Below, piece by piece: positions 16,328 to 23,455 of a stretch of DNA of 23,455 bases. Made by a program: the position numbers and the translations under genes. This DNA comes from Deltaproteobacteria bacterium. GTDB lineage: Bacteria; Myxococcota; UBA796; SXON01. Below the pieces are notes generated by a model. It saw only the letters and a program-made list of their open reading frames with translations. It searched no databases and was not told the origin of the DNA. The stretch spans positions 1-23,455 of the forward strand of contig CANKNP010000029.1 of assembly GCA_947483545.1 (NCBI GenBank). Direction: 5' to 3'. Each line of letters starts with the position of its first letter. Position 1 is the stretch's first letter.

Positions 16328-17764
16328 ATGTTCCGCTCCGCGGCCCCCGCCCTGTTTCGCGCCTCGGGTGCGCCCGCCCTGCGCGCCGCCCTTCTTGGCG
16401 TCGCCGGCATCTACGTGGTCGCGTTCGCCTCCCTCCTCGTCCAGCTCGGGCCCCTGCTGGGCAGCAAGGGCCTGACGCCTATCGCGGAGGCTGTCGGCGC
16501 GTACCCGGCCGGCGAGGGGTTCCTCCTCGCGCCAAGCCTGCTCTGGTTCGTGAATTCAGACGCGATCCTGACCGCCTTGGCCTGCCTCGGACTCACCGGG
16601 TCCATCCTTGCTGTTTTTCTGAGCGCACCGATCCGAAACCCTCACTCTGGTGCGGTCAGCCGGCCCGCCCTCGGCCTTCTCTTCGCCGGGCTGTGGGCGA
16701 TCTACCTCTCGTTTGTACAGCTTGGGGATCGCTGGTACGGCTACGGGTGGGAGACCCTGTTGCTGGAGGCCGGCGCTCTGACGGCGGTGCTCGCAGCGAC
16801 CGGCAGCGGCGCGATCCTGTGGCTCTACCGGTGGCTCGCGTTCCGCCTGATGTTCGGCGCCGGGATGATCAAGGTGCGGGGCGATGATTGCTGGCGGGAC
16901 CTGACCTGCTTGCGGTACCACTTCGAGACCCAGCCCATTCCAAACCCGCTCTCCTGGTCCCTGCACCAGCTCCCTCCGTGGATCTTGGACGCGGGTGTCG
17001 TTTGGAACCACGTCGTCGAGCTGATCGTGCCCTGGGGCCTGTTCCACCCCCGCGCGCGCCCCGTATCTGCCTGGATCCTCGTCCTGTTCCAGGCGATGCT
17101 CATCGTCTCGGGGAACCTCGCGTTCCTCAACTGGCTGACCCTCGCGATCTGCGTCCCGGTGGCGCTGGACCGCCCTGGGACGGCCCCCCCGATCGAAGGT
17201 TGGCGACGGGGATTCACGACCGCCTGGCTCGCCCTGGTAGCGATCCTGTCGATCGGCCCCGCCTGGAACCTCGTGTCGTCCGATCAGCGGATGAACGCGA
17301 GCTTTGACCGGCTGCACCTCGTGAACACCTACGGGGCCTTCGGCAGCGTGGGTCGGGAGCGCCTCGAGATCGTGCTGGAAGGTTGGGACGGGGAGAATTG
17401 GCTCGCGTGGGAGTTCCCCTTCAAGCCAGGCGATCCGGACCGTCGCCCGCCGATCATCGCCCCGTTTCAACCGCGCCTGGACTGGCAGATCTGGTTCGCC
17501 GCCCAGCAGCCGCCGGGCCGGAATCTCTGGCTCGTCCACCTGCTGTACCAGCTCCTGACGGGACAGCCCGGGCCCAAGTCCCTGCTGGCGAATGACCCTT
17601 TTCCCGACGGGCCGCCCCTCCGCGTTCGCGCAGACCTGTACCGATACACGTTCACGGACACCGGCCCCGATTGGTGGGATCGAGAGCGCCAAGGGGCCTA
17701 CCTGCCAGCTTTTGATCTCGACGACCCAGGGATCCAGCAGATCGCCGCCGAACAGGGATGGTGA
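16328..17764 (+). CDS. Lipase maturation factor family membrane protein
   Basis: 478-residue polytopic membrane protein of the LMF1/LMF2 family. Hydrophobic segments lie at about 18-42, 70-98, 112-132, 150-168, 215-235 and 245-280, with more near 295-315. Family blocks are clear: DRWYGYGWETLLLEAG (134-149), GMIKVRGDDCWRDLT followed by HFETQPIPNPLSW (179-210), HLVNTYGAFGSVG (about 327-339) and RLDWQIWFAA. In animals LMF1 is an ER protein needed for lipase folding; the role of bacterial homologues is not settled and may involve folding or export of secreted enzymes. The ATG at 16328 precedes the first conserved helix. The gene ends 19 bp before the adenylate cyclase start, so the two are likely one transcript. 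Confidence 0.9.
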   Translation: MFRSAAPALFRASGAPALRAALLGVAGIYVVAFASLLVQLGPLLGSKGLTPIAEAVGAYPAGEGFLLAPSLLWFVNSDAILTALACLGLTGSILAVFLSAPIRNPHSGAVSRPALGLLFAGLWAIYLSFVQLGDRWYGYGWETLLLEAGALTAVLAATGSGAILWLYRWLAFRLMFGAGMIKVRGDDCWRDLTCLRYHFETQPIPNPLSWSLHQLPPWILDAGVVWNHVVELIVPWGLFHPRARPVSAWILVLFQAMLIVSGNLAFLNWLTLAICVPVALDRPGTAPPIEGWRRGFTTAWLALVAILSIGPAWNLVSSDQRMNASFDRLHLVNTYGAFGSVGRERLEIVLEGWDGENWLAWEFPFKPGDPDRRPPIIAPFQPRLDWQIWFAAQQPPGRNLWLVHLLYQLLTGQPGPKSLLANDPFPDGPPLRVRADLYRYTFTDTGPDWWDRERQGAYLPAFDLDDPGIQQIAAEQGW

Positions 17765-17783
17765 GGCGGTTACCTCAGCGAAG

Positions 17784-19652
17784 ATGCCCGATTACCCCGA
17801 AGGATCTCCCGAGCCGCTCGCCCGCCAGGCGCAAGAGGGCTTTCGCATCGAGGGACCACCTTGCGCGCCCGAGCGCGCCTGGACGCTGATCGGGGACACC
17901 GATTGGATGAACCGCAGGGCCGAAGCCGGCGCTGTGGTGAAGCTCGACATCGAGAGCCAGCGGGACGGATTCCCGATGCTGCGGGGCCAGCTTGCCGGCC
18001 CCCTCGGCCTCAAGTTGCCGTTCCTGGAGGTGTGGTCGAGCTGGGTCGCCGGGCGCTTTTTCCGGCAGGTTCGGGACATCGAGTCGCCCGTGATCGCGCG
18101 CTCGGACTACCGCGCCGAGCTGGTCCCGATCGAGGGCTCGGCGCTCGTGAAGCCCGTGATCGAGATGCAGCTCACCGGGCCCGGCTGGGCGTCGGGGGTT
18201 CGCCGGGGCCTGTCGCTCTCGAAGATGCGTCGCCTGTGGGAAGGCACGCTCGAACGCCTGACGTTGCCCATCGAGGGCGAGGATCCCGCGAGGGAGCTGG
18301 GGCCCGAGGCGGCGGCCGCGGTGCGGCGCTGGGCGGGCGTTTGCGACCCGGCGGTGGTCAGCCGGTTTGACCACCATTTCCGCTTCGCCCGGCCAACCGA
18401 TCTCTCCAGGCTCCGTGCCTTCGACCTCGCCGATCGCTGGGGGCTCCCACGAGACGCGGTTTTGGACGCGCTGCTCGGCGCGCTGGGCGTCGGCGCCGTC
18501 GAATTGTTTTGGAGCGTGCGCTGCTCCCGCTGCTACGGGCAGGTCGCCGGCGGGCGGCTGCTCTCGGATCTCGCCGATCATGCCGAGTGCGCGGGCTGCC
18601 AGGTGCGCACCGACGTGGACATGGCGGCCAACGTGGAGGTGTTGTTCGCCCCGCATCCAAGCGTGGCGACCCAGCTCGATGTCAACTACTGCACGGTGTT
18701 CCCCAAGGCGTCTCCATCCCAGGTCGCGGTGCTCACGATGTTGCCGGGCCAAAGGGTCTCGGCGCCGATTCAACTGCCGCAGGGGGCCTGGACGTTTGGG
18801 CCGGGCCACGGGGTCCCAGACATGCAGGTCACGGTCGGGCAGGCGGGGTCCGACACGCTCGCATGGGATGCCGGGCACCAGGCCCCATCGGAGATCCGCG
18901 CCGGGACCGTCACCCTGGACGTGACCAATGGGACGGCGGACCGCCAGCGGGTTTTCCTCACGCGCGTGGGCGGGGGCCTGCCGATGGTGCCGGCGAGCCT
19001 GCTGACCACCAAAGAATCGTTTCGGCGCCAGTTGGGCCACCAGGTGCTCGCCCCCGATCTGCGCGTTGGCGTGCGATCGATCGCGCTGGTGTTCACCGAC
19101 CTGTCGGGCAGCACCGCGATGTATGAGGAGCTTGGAGACGCGCGGGCGTTTTCGGTCGTGCGGGATCATTTCATCGTGCTCCGCAAAGCCGCCGCGCGAA
19201 ACAACGGCACGATCGTCAAGACCATCGGGGATGCCGTCATGGCGGCGTTCTACGATGCGCCGGCGGCGATGGCTGGCGCGTTTGACATGCTGGAGGAATT
19301 CAACGCCTGGGTGGGGACCGTCGGATTGGAAAATCCACCGTCGCTCAAGGTGGGGGTACACGTGGGGGCCGCGCTGGTGGTGCACAGCGACCAGGCGGGG
19401 TTGGATTATTTTGGTGGCTCCGTGAACCTCGCCGCCCGGGCACAGGGGGCAGCGGAGGCCGGCGAGGTGGTATGGACCGACGCCGTGCAGGCCCAGGAGC
19501 GCGCGCGGGAGGTGGTCGCGCAGAGAGGGTACGTCGCCACGCCGCTCACGAAGCTGTTGAAGGGGATTGGGGACGTAAGGTTGTGGCGGGCTAGCCGAAC
19601 GCCTCCCGAAGCCACGCCACCAGCGCGTCCAACTGGTCTTCCGCGTAGTTGA
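17784..19652 (+). CDS. Adenylate cyclase, class III, with N-terminal DUF5939-type region
   Basis: 622 residues, no membrane segment. The N-terminal part (about 1-420) resembles the DUF5939 region found in front of some cyclases. It contains a likely zinc ribbon with Cys247-x2-Cys250 and Cys269-x2-Cys272. The C-terminal cyclase domain (about 432-605) has both metal-binding aspartates, Asp439 (FTDLSGST) and Asp483 (IGDAVMAAF). It also has the adenine-selecting Lys522 and Asp541 (DYFGG), and Asn548/Arg552 in SVNLAAR for the transition state. It should therefore make cAMP from ATP. The ATG at 17784 follows the LMF gene closely. The last 62 bp overlap the convergent cytochrome gene; the C-terminal tail after about 606 is Pro/Thr-rich and probably unstructured. 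A 71-bp relic of a related gene lies at 14873-14943. Confidence 0.93.
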   Translation: MPDYPEGSPEPLARQAQEGFRIEGPPCAPERAWTLIGDTDWMNRRAEAGAVVKLDIESQRDGFPMLRGQLAGPLGLKLPFLEVWSSWVAGRFFRQVRDIESPVIARSDYRAELVPIEGSALVKPVIEMQLTGPGWASGVRRGLSLSKMRRLWEGTLERLTLPIEGEDPARELGPEAAAAVRRWAGVCDPAVVSRFDHHFRFARPTDLSRLRAFDLADRWGLPRDAVLDALLGALGVGAVELFWSVRCSRCYGQVAGGRLLSDLADHAECAGCQVRTDVDMAANVEVLFAPHPSVATQLDVNYCTVFPKASPSQVAVLTMLPGQRVSAPIQLPQGAWTFGPGHGVPDMQVTVGQAGSDTLAWDAGHQAPSEIRAGTVTLDVTNGTADRQRVFLTRVGGGLPMVPASLLTTKESFRRQLGHQVLAPDLRVGVRSIALVFTDLSGSTAMYEELGDARAFSVVRDHFIVLRKAAARNNGTIVKTIGDAVMAAFYDAPAAMAGAFDMLEEFNAWVGTVGLENPPSLKVGVHVGAALVVHSDQAGLDYFGGSVNLAARAQGAAEAGEVVWTDAVQAQERAREVVAQRGYVATPLTKLLKGIGDVRLWRASRTPPEATPPARPTGLPRS

Positions 19653-19989
19653 ACGAGGGCATCTCGTCCTCGCCTTCGGTGATGATCTCGCGGACCTCTG
19701 CGTCCGTCATGTTCGGGATCTTTTCGGTCAAATCCGGGCCGTTCCTGCCGCCTTCGCCCTCGACGCCGTGGCAGGCGGCGCAGTCCTCGAAGAACAGCTC
19801 CGCCCCGTCCGTGGAGCCCGCCGTATCGGTGGATGGGGTGCCGTCGTCGCACTCGCAGTCGCTGTACCGATCCCCGGCGTCGTCGCAGGCCTGCACGCCA
19901 TCATCGCCATCGGAGCACAGGCACTCCTGGGTCTCCCCGGGGATGCAGACGTCGGGGGTGCAGGCGGTGAGCAGCAGAGCGAGGATCAT
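19591..19989 (-). CDS. Small c-type cytochrome lipoprotein
   Basis: 132 residues from the ATG at 19989: a very short leader (MILALLLTAC, lipid-anchored Cys10), then a Cys-rich stretch (about 15-47; CIPGETQECLCSDGDDG, DRYSDCEC) of the kind that often follows the anchor in Myxococcota lipoproteins. A single cytochrome c domain follows, with CAACH at 70-74 and a likely axial Met100 in EMPSF. It is probably a periplasmic electron carrier or oxidase partner. An in-frame ATG at 20028 would add 13 residues including Arg and His, giving a more normal leader n-region, so the start is open. Its 3' end overlaps the convergent adenylate cyclase gene by 62 bp. No oxidase genes are in the window. Confidence 0.87.
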   Translation of the reverse strand: MILALLLTACTPDVCIPGETQECLCSDGDDGVQACDDAGDRYSDCECDDGTPSTDTAGSTDGAELFFEDCAACHGVEGEGGRNGPDLTEKIPNMTDAEVREIITEGEDEMPSFNYAEDQLDALVAWLREAFG

Positions 19990-20072
19990 GTCGAAGGAAT
20001 ACTGGGGGGCGTGCCGATCCGCAAGCATCGTTTGCAGCCCGGCGCCGGGGTAGGTGCGGGCGTGTTCTCCCT

Positions 20073-22610
20073 ATGACGACCCGGACCGGCGGCGCCCTCT
20101 TCGCTATCCTCCGCGTGACCGTTGGCTATGTCGTATTGGGGCGGCTCGCGCTGCTCCTGGCCTTGCCCCCCGGGTACGCCACCCCCATCTGGCCGGCCGC
20201 GGGGTTCGCCTTGGCGGCGACGCTGCGGCACGGCCCCCGCGTGCTCCCTGGTGTTTTCCTCGGCTCGTTCCTTGTGAACCTCGGTACGTCGATGGAGGCC
20301 GGCACCGCGCTGGGGTTGGGCTACGCTCTCGTGCCGGCGATGCTCGGCCTGGGCGCGGCGCTTCAGGCCCAGTTCGGCGCTTTTGTGCTCAAACGCTGGG
20401 TGGGCTTCCCGAACCCGCTGATCGAGGACCTCGCCATCCTCCGGTTTCTGCTGTTGGGCGGGCCGGTCGGGTGTCTGGTCGGCGCTTCCGTGGGCGTGAC
20501 CACGCTGCTGGTCGCTGGGACCCTCGACGGCCCCGAGTACCTGTTCAGTTGGTTCACGTGGTGGGTGGGGGATGCGATCGGGGTGCTGGTGGTGACCCCC
20601 CTGATGCTCATCTTCTTCGGCGAACCACGCGTCGTCTGGCGACCCCGGAGGCTGACCGTGGCGGGCCCGCTGGCGGTCGCGCTGCTGGTGAACCTCACGC
20701 TGTCCCTCTACGTGAGCGCGCGGGAGCAGGAGCGGGTCCGCAACGAGCTGGAGCGGTCTGTCGAGCACATCCGGGACGCCCTGCGCCGCAGCTTTGACGG
20801 TCACGCGGAGGTGCTCGCCTCCATGCGGGGCCTCTACGCGGCCTCTGACCGCGTGGACCAGGCCGAGTTCCGCTCGTTCGTCCAAGGCGCCCTGGTTCGC
20901 CACCCTGGGATTCGTGGGCTGAGCTGGAACGCGAGGGTCTTCGACGCCGACCGCGCGACGTTCGAGGCCCAGCTCGGACACCCGATCACGGAGAAGGACG
21001 CAGGGGGCGCTTTGCAGCCGGCGGCCCAACGCCCGGAATACCTTGTGGTCACCTACATCGAGCCCGTCGATGGGAACAGCAGCGCGATCGGGTACGACGT
21101 CGCCAGCGATCCCTCTCGCCGCCGAACCGTCGAGGCGGCCCGGGACGGAGGCGCGCTGGTGACCACCGCGCGGGTCGAGCTGGTGCAGGTCCCCGCGGAC
21201 CAATCGGGCTTCCTGATGTTCATGGCGGCGCGTTCGGTCGGAGGACAGGAGGGGCACGTCGCCGGTGTGCTGGTCCTGGACCAGCTCGTTGACGTCGCGC
21301 TCAAGAACGTAGACCGCGAAGGGATCGCGCTGTTGATCGTGGACATCTCCGACCCCGACGCGCCCGAGATGATCCATGGGAGCGTCGCGACAGATCCGGG
21401 GGGGCTTTCGTGGACCCTGCCCTTCCCGATCCCCGGCCGGACCTGGGAGCTGCGGTTCACGACCTCCGCCCGCTGGCTCGCCGCGCATCCGACCTGGGGC
21501 GCCTGGGCGTTCCTTGCCGGGGGGCTCCTGTTCACCAGCCTACTTGGAGCGTTCCTCCTGGTGATCACCGGTCGGGCCGCGAAGGTTGACCGCCTGCTCA
21601 AAGAGCTGGTCGAGTCCAAGGTCAGCCTCTCCGGCCTGCGGGACGCCGACGAGCGCCGGGTACAGGACCTCACCCTGCTCAACGAGCTGACGGAGCTGCT
21701 CCAGGCGTGCGACAGCGCGGAGGAGGCGTGCGAGGTTATCTGCCGTAAAGCACGCCAACTCTTTCCCGAGTCGTCCGGAGTCGTGGCCCTTGCGCGCGGC
21801 CCGATCGTGGAGCGGGTGGCGGAGTGGGGCCTGCTCGCGCTCGTTCCCGCGGGAGGCACGTTCCCCGTCGAGTCCTGCTGGGCGTTGCGGCGGGGCCAGG
21901 CCCACTTCACCGCAGGTGCGACGTCGGACCTGCCCTGCAAGCACGTCGCGGCGGGTGCGGCGACCTCGTGTCTGTGTCTGCCGTTGGTCGGGCACGGGGA
22001 GACCCAGGGGGTGCTCTGCCTCAGCGGCGTCCTGGGAGAGGACGGGAGGCGGTTGGCCAGCACGGTCGCGAAGCAGGTCAGCCTCGCGCTGGCCAACCTG
22101 AAGCTGCGCGAGACGCTCCACGCGCAGTCCATCCGCGATCCGCTCACCGGGCTGTTCAACCGCAGGTACCTGGAGGCCTGTCTGCAAACCGAGAGCGCAC
22201 GCGCCTCCCGAAACAACGCGCCTCTGGGCGTGATCATGATCGACGTGGACCACTTCAAGCGGTTCAACGACACCTTCGGCCACGAGGCGGGCGATGCGGT
22301 TCTGCGCGCTTTGGCCAGGCTGATCGAGGCGAAGATCCGCGTAGGGGACGTCGCCTGCCGCTACGGCGGCGAGGAGCTGACGATCATCCTGCCTGGGGCG
22401 ACCGCAGAGGACGCCCGGAAGCGCGCGGAGGCCATCCGCGAGGAGGTGGCGGCCGTGCGCCTGCACGGGTTGGGCGCGATCACGATCTCCGCGGGGGTGG
22501 CGGCCTCTCCGGGCCACGGGACGTCTGGCGAGGCTCTCCTTCGCGCGGCCGATGAAGCCATGTACCGGGCGAAGTTGGACGGGCGGGATCGCGTTGTGGT
22601 GGCTGGATAG
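20073..22610 (+). CDS. Membrane diguanylate cyclase: MASE1-CHASE-GAF-GGDEF
   Basis: 845 residues. About 10-210 is a multi-helix MASE1 sensor; 245-430 is a CHASE-like extracytoplasmic domain (ASMRGLYAASDRVDQAEFRSFV, IRGLSWNARVF); about 475-500 is a further transmembrane helix. About 535-680 is a GAF-like domain with several Cys (SCWALRRGQ, CKHVAAGAATSCLCLPL), typical of GAF domains before GGDEF. About 683-845 is the catalytic domain: DPLTGLFNRRYL, DVDHFKRFND, and GGEEL at 765-769, a functional variant of GGDEF. The inhibitory site RxxD is intact as Arg756-Val-Gly-Asp759, so product inhibition by c-di-GMP is expected. It makes c-di-GMP in response to an unknown ligand. Divergent from the cytochrome gene; the SMI1 gene follows 23 bp later. 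Confidence 0.94.
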   Translation: MTTRTGGALFAILRVTVGYVVLGRLALLLALPPGYATPIWPAAGFALAATLRHGPRVLPGVFLGSFLVNLGTSMEAGTALGLGYALVPAMLGLGAALQAQFGAFVLKRWVGFPNPLIEDLAILRFLLLGGPVGCLVGASVGVTTLLVAGTLDGPEYLFSWFTWWVGDAIGVLVVTPLMLIFFGEPRVVWRPRRLTVAGPLAVALLVNLTLSLYVSAREQERVRNELERSVEHIRDALRRSFDGHAEVLASMRGLYAASDRVDQAEFRSFVQGALVRHPGIRGLSWNARVFDADRATFEAQLGHPITEKDAGGALQPAAQRPEYLVVTYIEPVDGNSSAIGYDVASDPSRRRTVEAARDGGALVTTARVELVQVPADQSGFLMFMAARSVGGQEGHVAGVLVLDQLVDVALKNVDREGIALLIVDISDPDAPEMIHGSVATDPGGLSWTLPFPIPGRTWELRFTTSARWLAAHPTWGAWAFLAGGLLFTSLLGAFLLVITGRAAKVDRLLKELVESKVSLSGLRDADERRVQDLTLLNELTELLQACDSAEEACEVICRKARQLFPESSGVVALARGPIVERVAEWGLLALVPAGGTFPVESCWALRRGQAHFTAGATSDLPCKHVAAGAATSCLCLPLVGHGETQGVLCLSGVLGEDGRRLASTVAKQVSLALANLKLRETLHAQSIRDPLTGLFNRRYLEACLQTESARASRNNAPLGVIMIDVDHFKRFNDTFGHEAGDAVLRALARLIEAKIRVGDVACRYGGEELTIILPGATAEDARKRAEAIREEVAAVRLHGLGAITISAGVAASPGHGTSGEALLRAADEAMYRAKLDGRDRVVVAG

Positions 22611-22633
22611 TTGAGCGCGGTTAGCCGCTCCGG

Positions 22634-23155
22634 ATGAGCCATCCCCGCGACAGTTGGCGTGCCTGGGCGACGAGCGTCGCTGCGGCCGATCTGGGCACCC
22701 CCTGCACTGAGGCAGACATCGCTGCAGCCGAGGCGCGCCTGGGGATGAAGCTACCCTCGTCCTACCGGGATTTTTTGCTGGAGTTGGGGGGGCTCAGGGA
22801 GCCTCATTTTGAGGCATCGCGGCTGCTTCGCCCGGCGGAGTTGCGCTGGCTGCGTGATGCGGATCCGGAGCTCGTGGCGGAGTGGCTGCAGCCGACCGAG
22901 CAAATCCTGACGTTTTTGGACCTGCCGAAGGGCGAACCCGAGGAGCCGGAGCCCTGGGACATGACCCACCTGCGCGACGCGCTGCTGATCTCCCCGGCGG
23001 GAGAGCCCACGTTGCTACTGCTCAATCCGCGCGTGGTGGAGGGTCAGGAGTGGCAGGCGTGTACGTTCAACGACTGGCACCCGGGCGGCGAGGTCCACGC
23101 GAGCTTTGGGGACATGCTCCAGGCGGAAGCGGCGATGGCGCGGGCGCCGCGCTAG
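22634..23155 (+). CDS. SMI1/KNR4 (SUKH-superfamily) protein
   Basis: 173 residues, cytoplasmic, no leader. The N-terminal half has the SUKH signature: CTEADIAAAEARLGMKLPSSYRDFLLELGG (residues about 24-53, given here by its key parts: helix EADIAAAE, LP-x-SYR-x-FL, LGG). The C-terminal part keeps the usual Trp-rich strands (QEWQACTFNDWHPGG). In bacteria many SUKH proteins are immunity factors for contact-dependent or polymorphic toxins. No toxin gene lies beside it here, so it may be an orphan immunity protein or have a housekeeping role. It follows the diguanylate cyclase by 23 bp. Confidence 0.85.
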   Translation: MSHPRDSWRAWATSVAAADLGTPCTEADIAAAEARLGMKLPSSYRDFLLELGGLREPHFEASRLLRPAELRWLRDADPELVAEWLQPTEQILTFLDLPKGEPEEPEPWDMTHLRDALLISPAGEPTLLLLNPRVVEGQEWQACTFNDWHPGGEVHASFGDMLQAEAAMARAPR

Positions 23156-23190
23156 GAGCCTGGAGGCCATAGACCGGAGGCTGGAGGCCG
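23155..23190. repeat. Two imperfect 21-bp units (GGAGSCTGGAGGCC)
   Basis: GGAGCCTGGAGGCC at 23155 and GGAGGCTGGAGGCC at 23176 start two adjacent 21-bp units that begin in the SMI1 stop codon region. Low-complexity GGAGGC repeats of this look are intergenic; no function can be inferred. Confidence 0.6.
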
Positions 23191-23213
23191 AAGACACCGA
23201 GGCCTCGTCCCCA

Positions 23214-23339
23214 CGTAGGGGCGGCCCCCGTGGCCTTGAGCGGCGGCGCAGCCCATCCTCCGCGCCCCTGTGCGAAACCCAGCGTCCCACACCGCGTCGG
23301 CGTCGGTTTGACCCTGGGCCGCCCGGGGCCGCCCCTACG
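23214..23339. repeat. 126-bp intergenic element bounded by perfect 15-bp inverted repeats
   Basis: CGTAGGGGCGGCCCC (23214-23228) and GGGGCCGCCCCTACG (23325-23339) are exact complements. The left arm region can also fold on itself (CCACG-GGGG / CCCC-CGTGG, 23211-23233). The right arm overlaps the stop codon of the minus-strand gene at the window edge. It lies between two convergent genes (SMI1 and the edge gene), so it may act as a bidirectional terminator, or be a REP/MITE-like repeat. The 96 bp between the arms has no coding signal that could be supported. Confidence 0.8.
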
Positions 23340-23455
23340 GCGCCGAAGCCGCCGCAGCCGCATGCTCCCGCACCACCCTGTCGTAGTAGTCAATCACACC
23401 GCGCACATACAGCCGCTTCTCGGCGTACGATCCCGCGTAGAAGCTGCGCTTGAAC
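23335..23455 (-). CDS. C-terminal end of an unidentified protein
   Basis: The minus-strand frame entering from the right edge runs 39 codons (FKRSFYAGSYAEKRLYVRG, VIDYYDRVVREH, then an Ala-rich tail) to a TAG at 23337-23335. Codon use is gene-like (mostly G/C at third positions, with mixed aromatic and charged residues), unlike the antisense frames. The family was not recognised. The Ala-Ala-Ala-Ser-Ala-Pro tail and the stop lie in or next to the right arm of the 15-bp inverted repeat. Confidence 0.65.
   Translation of the reverse strand, partial: FKRSFYAGSYAEKRLYVRGVIDYYDRVVREHAAAAASAP

Noticed and set aside
17775..19385. Minus-strand open frame of about 536 codons opposite the adenylate cyclase
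   Set aside because: His/Arg/Gly-rich composition without motifs; the cyclase frame explains the region.
23106..23453. Plus-strand open frame at the right edge
   Set aside because: Pro/Arg-rich product running through the inverted-repeat element; the minus-strand C-terminal frame is more gene-like.

Overview
The window is GC-rich DNA from an uncultured-looking bacterium. The best guess is Myxococcota or a related former deltaproteobacterial lineage. The grounds are the strongly G/C-ending codons, a PknB-type kinase fused to an ATPase and TPR repeats, a DUF5939-type adenylate cyclase, very short lipoprotein leaders, and several secreted proteins built from Asp-rich MopE-type metal-binding modules (D-x-D-x-D-G ... 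DCDD ... NCDG). No rRNA, tRNA, CRISPR array or transposase is visible, and the taxonomy is inferred from gene content only.

Layout. Positions 1-3930, minus strand: histidine ammonia-lyase (3930-2410), then a MopE/FG-GAP beta-propeller lipoprotein (about 2327-600), then the N-terminal half of a zinc alcohol dehydrogenase that runs off the left edge. Positions 4082-5295, plus strand: an Rpn-like PD-(D/E)XK nuclease with a heptad-repeat tail, overlapping by 4 bp a tiny MopE lipoprotein. Positions 5290-5549: a perfect two-copy tandem repeat of 128 bp with two strong hairpins per copy. Positions 5588-9861: a Ser/Thr kinase-ATPase-TPR regulator overlapping a rhomboid protease. Positions 9862-15026: a block of about 5.1 kb between two identical 31-bp direct repeats. 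It holds one very large lipoprotein (MopE modules, FGE-like domain, Ig-like domain, beta-propeller) and a stretch of gene debris. The right-hand repeat is the 3' end of purA.

Positions 14998-16275, minus strand: purA (adenylosuccinate synthetase). Divergent from it, plus strand: a lipase maturation factor homologue followed 19 bp later by a DUF5939 plus class III adenylate cyclase. A small cytochrome c lipoprotein on the minus strand overlaps the 3' end of the cyclase. Positions 20073-22610, plus strand: a MASE1-CHASE-GAF-GGDEF diguanylate cyclase, then a SMI1/KNR4 (SUKH) protein. The right edge has a 15-bp inverted-repeat element and the C-terminal 39 codons of an unidentified minus-strand gene.

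The genes suggest metabolism (His degradation, purine synthesis), signalling (Ser/Thr kinase, cAMP, c-di-GMP, intramembrane proteolysis) and an expanding family of Ca/metal-binding surface lipoproteins. The most interesting structure is the 9862-15026 block. Its 31-bp repeats place a displaced copy of the purA 3' end right behind the rhomboid stop codon, which is the footprint expected from integration into the end of purA, yet the block carries no recognisable integrase. No complete new defence or mobile system could be demonstrated from the sequence alone.
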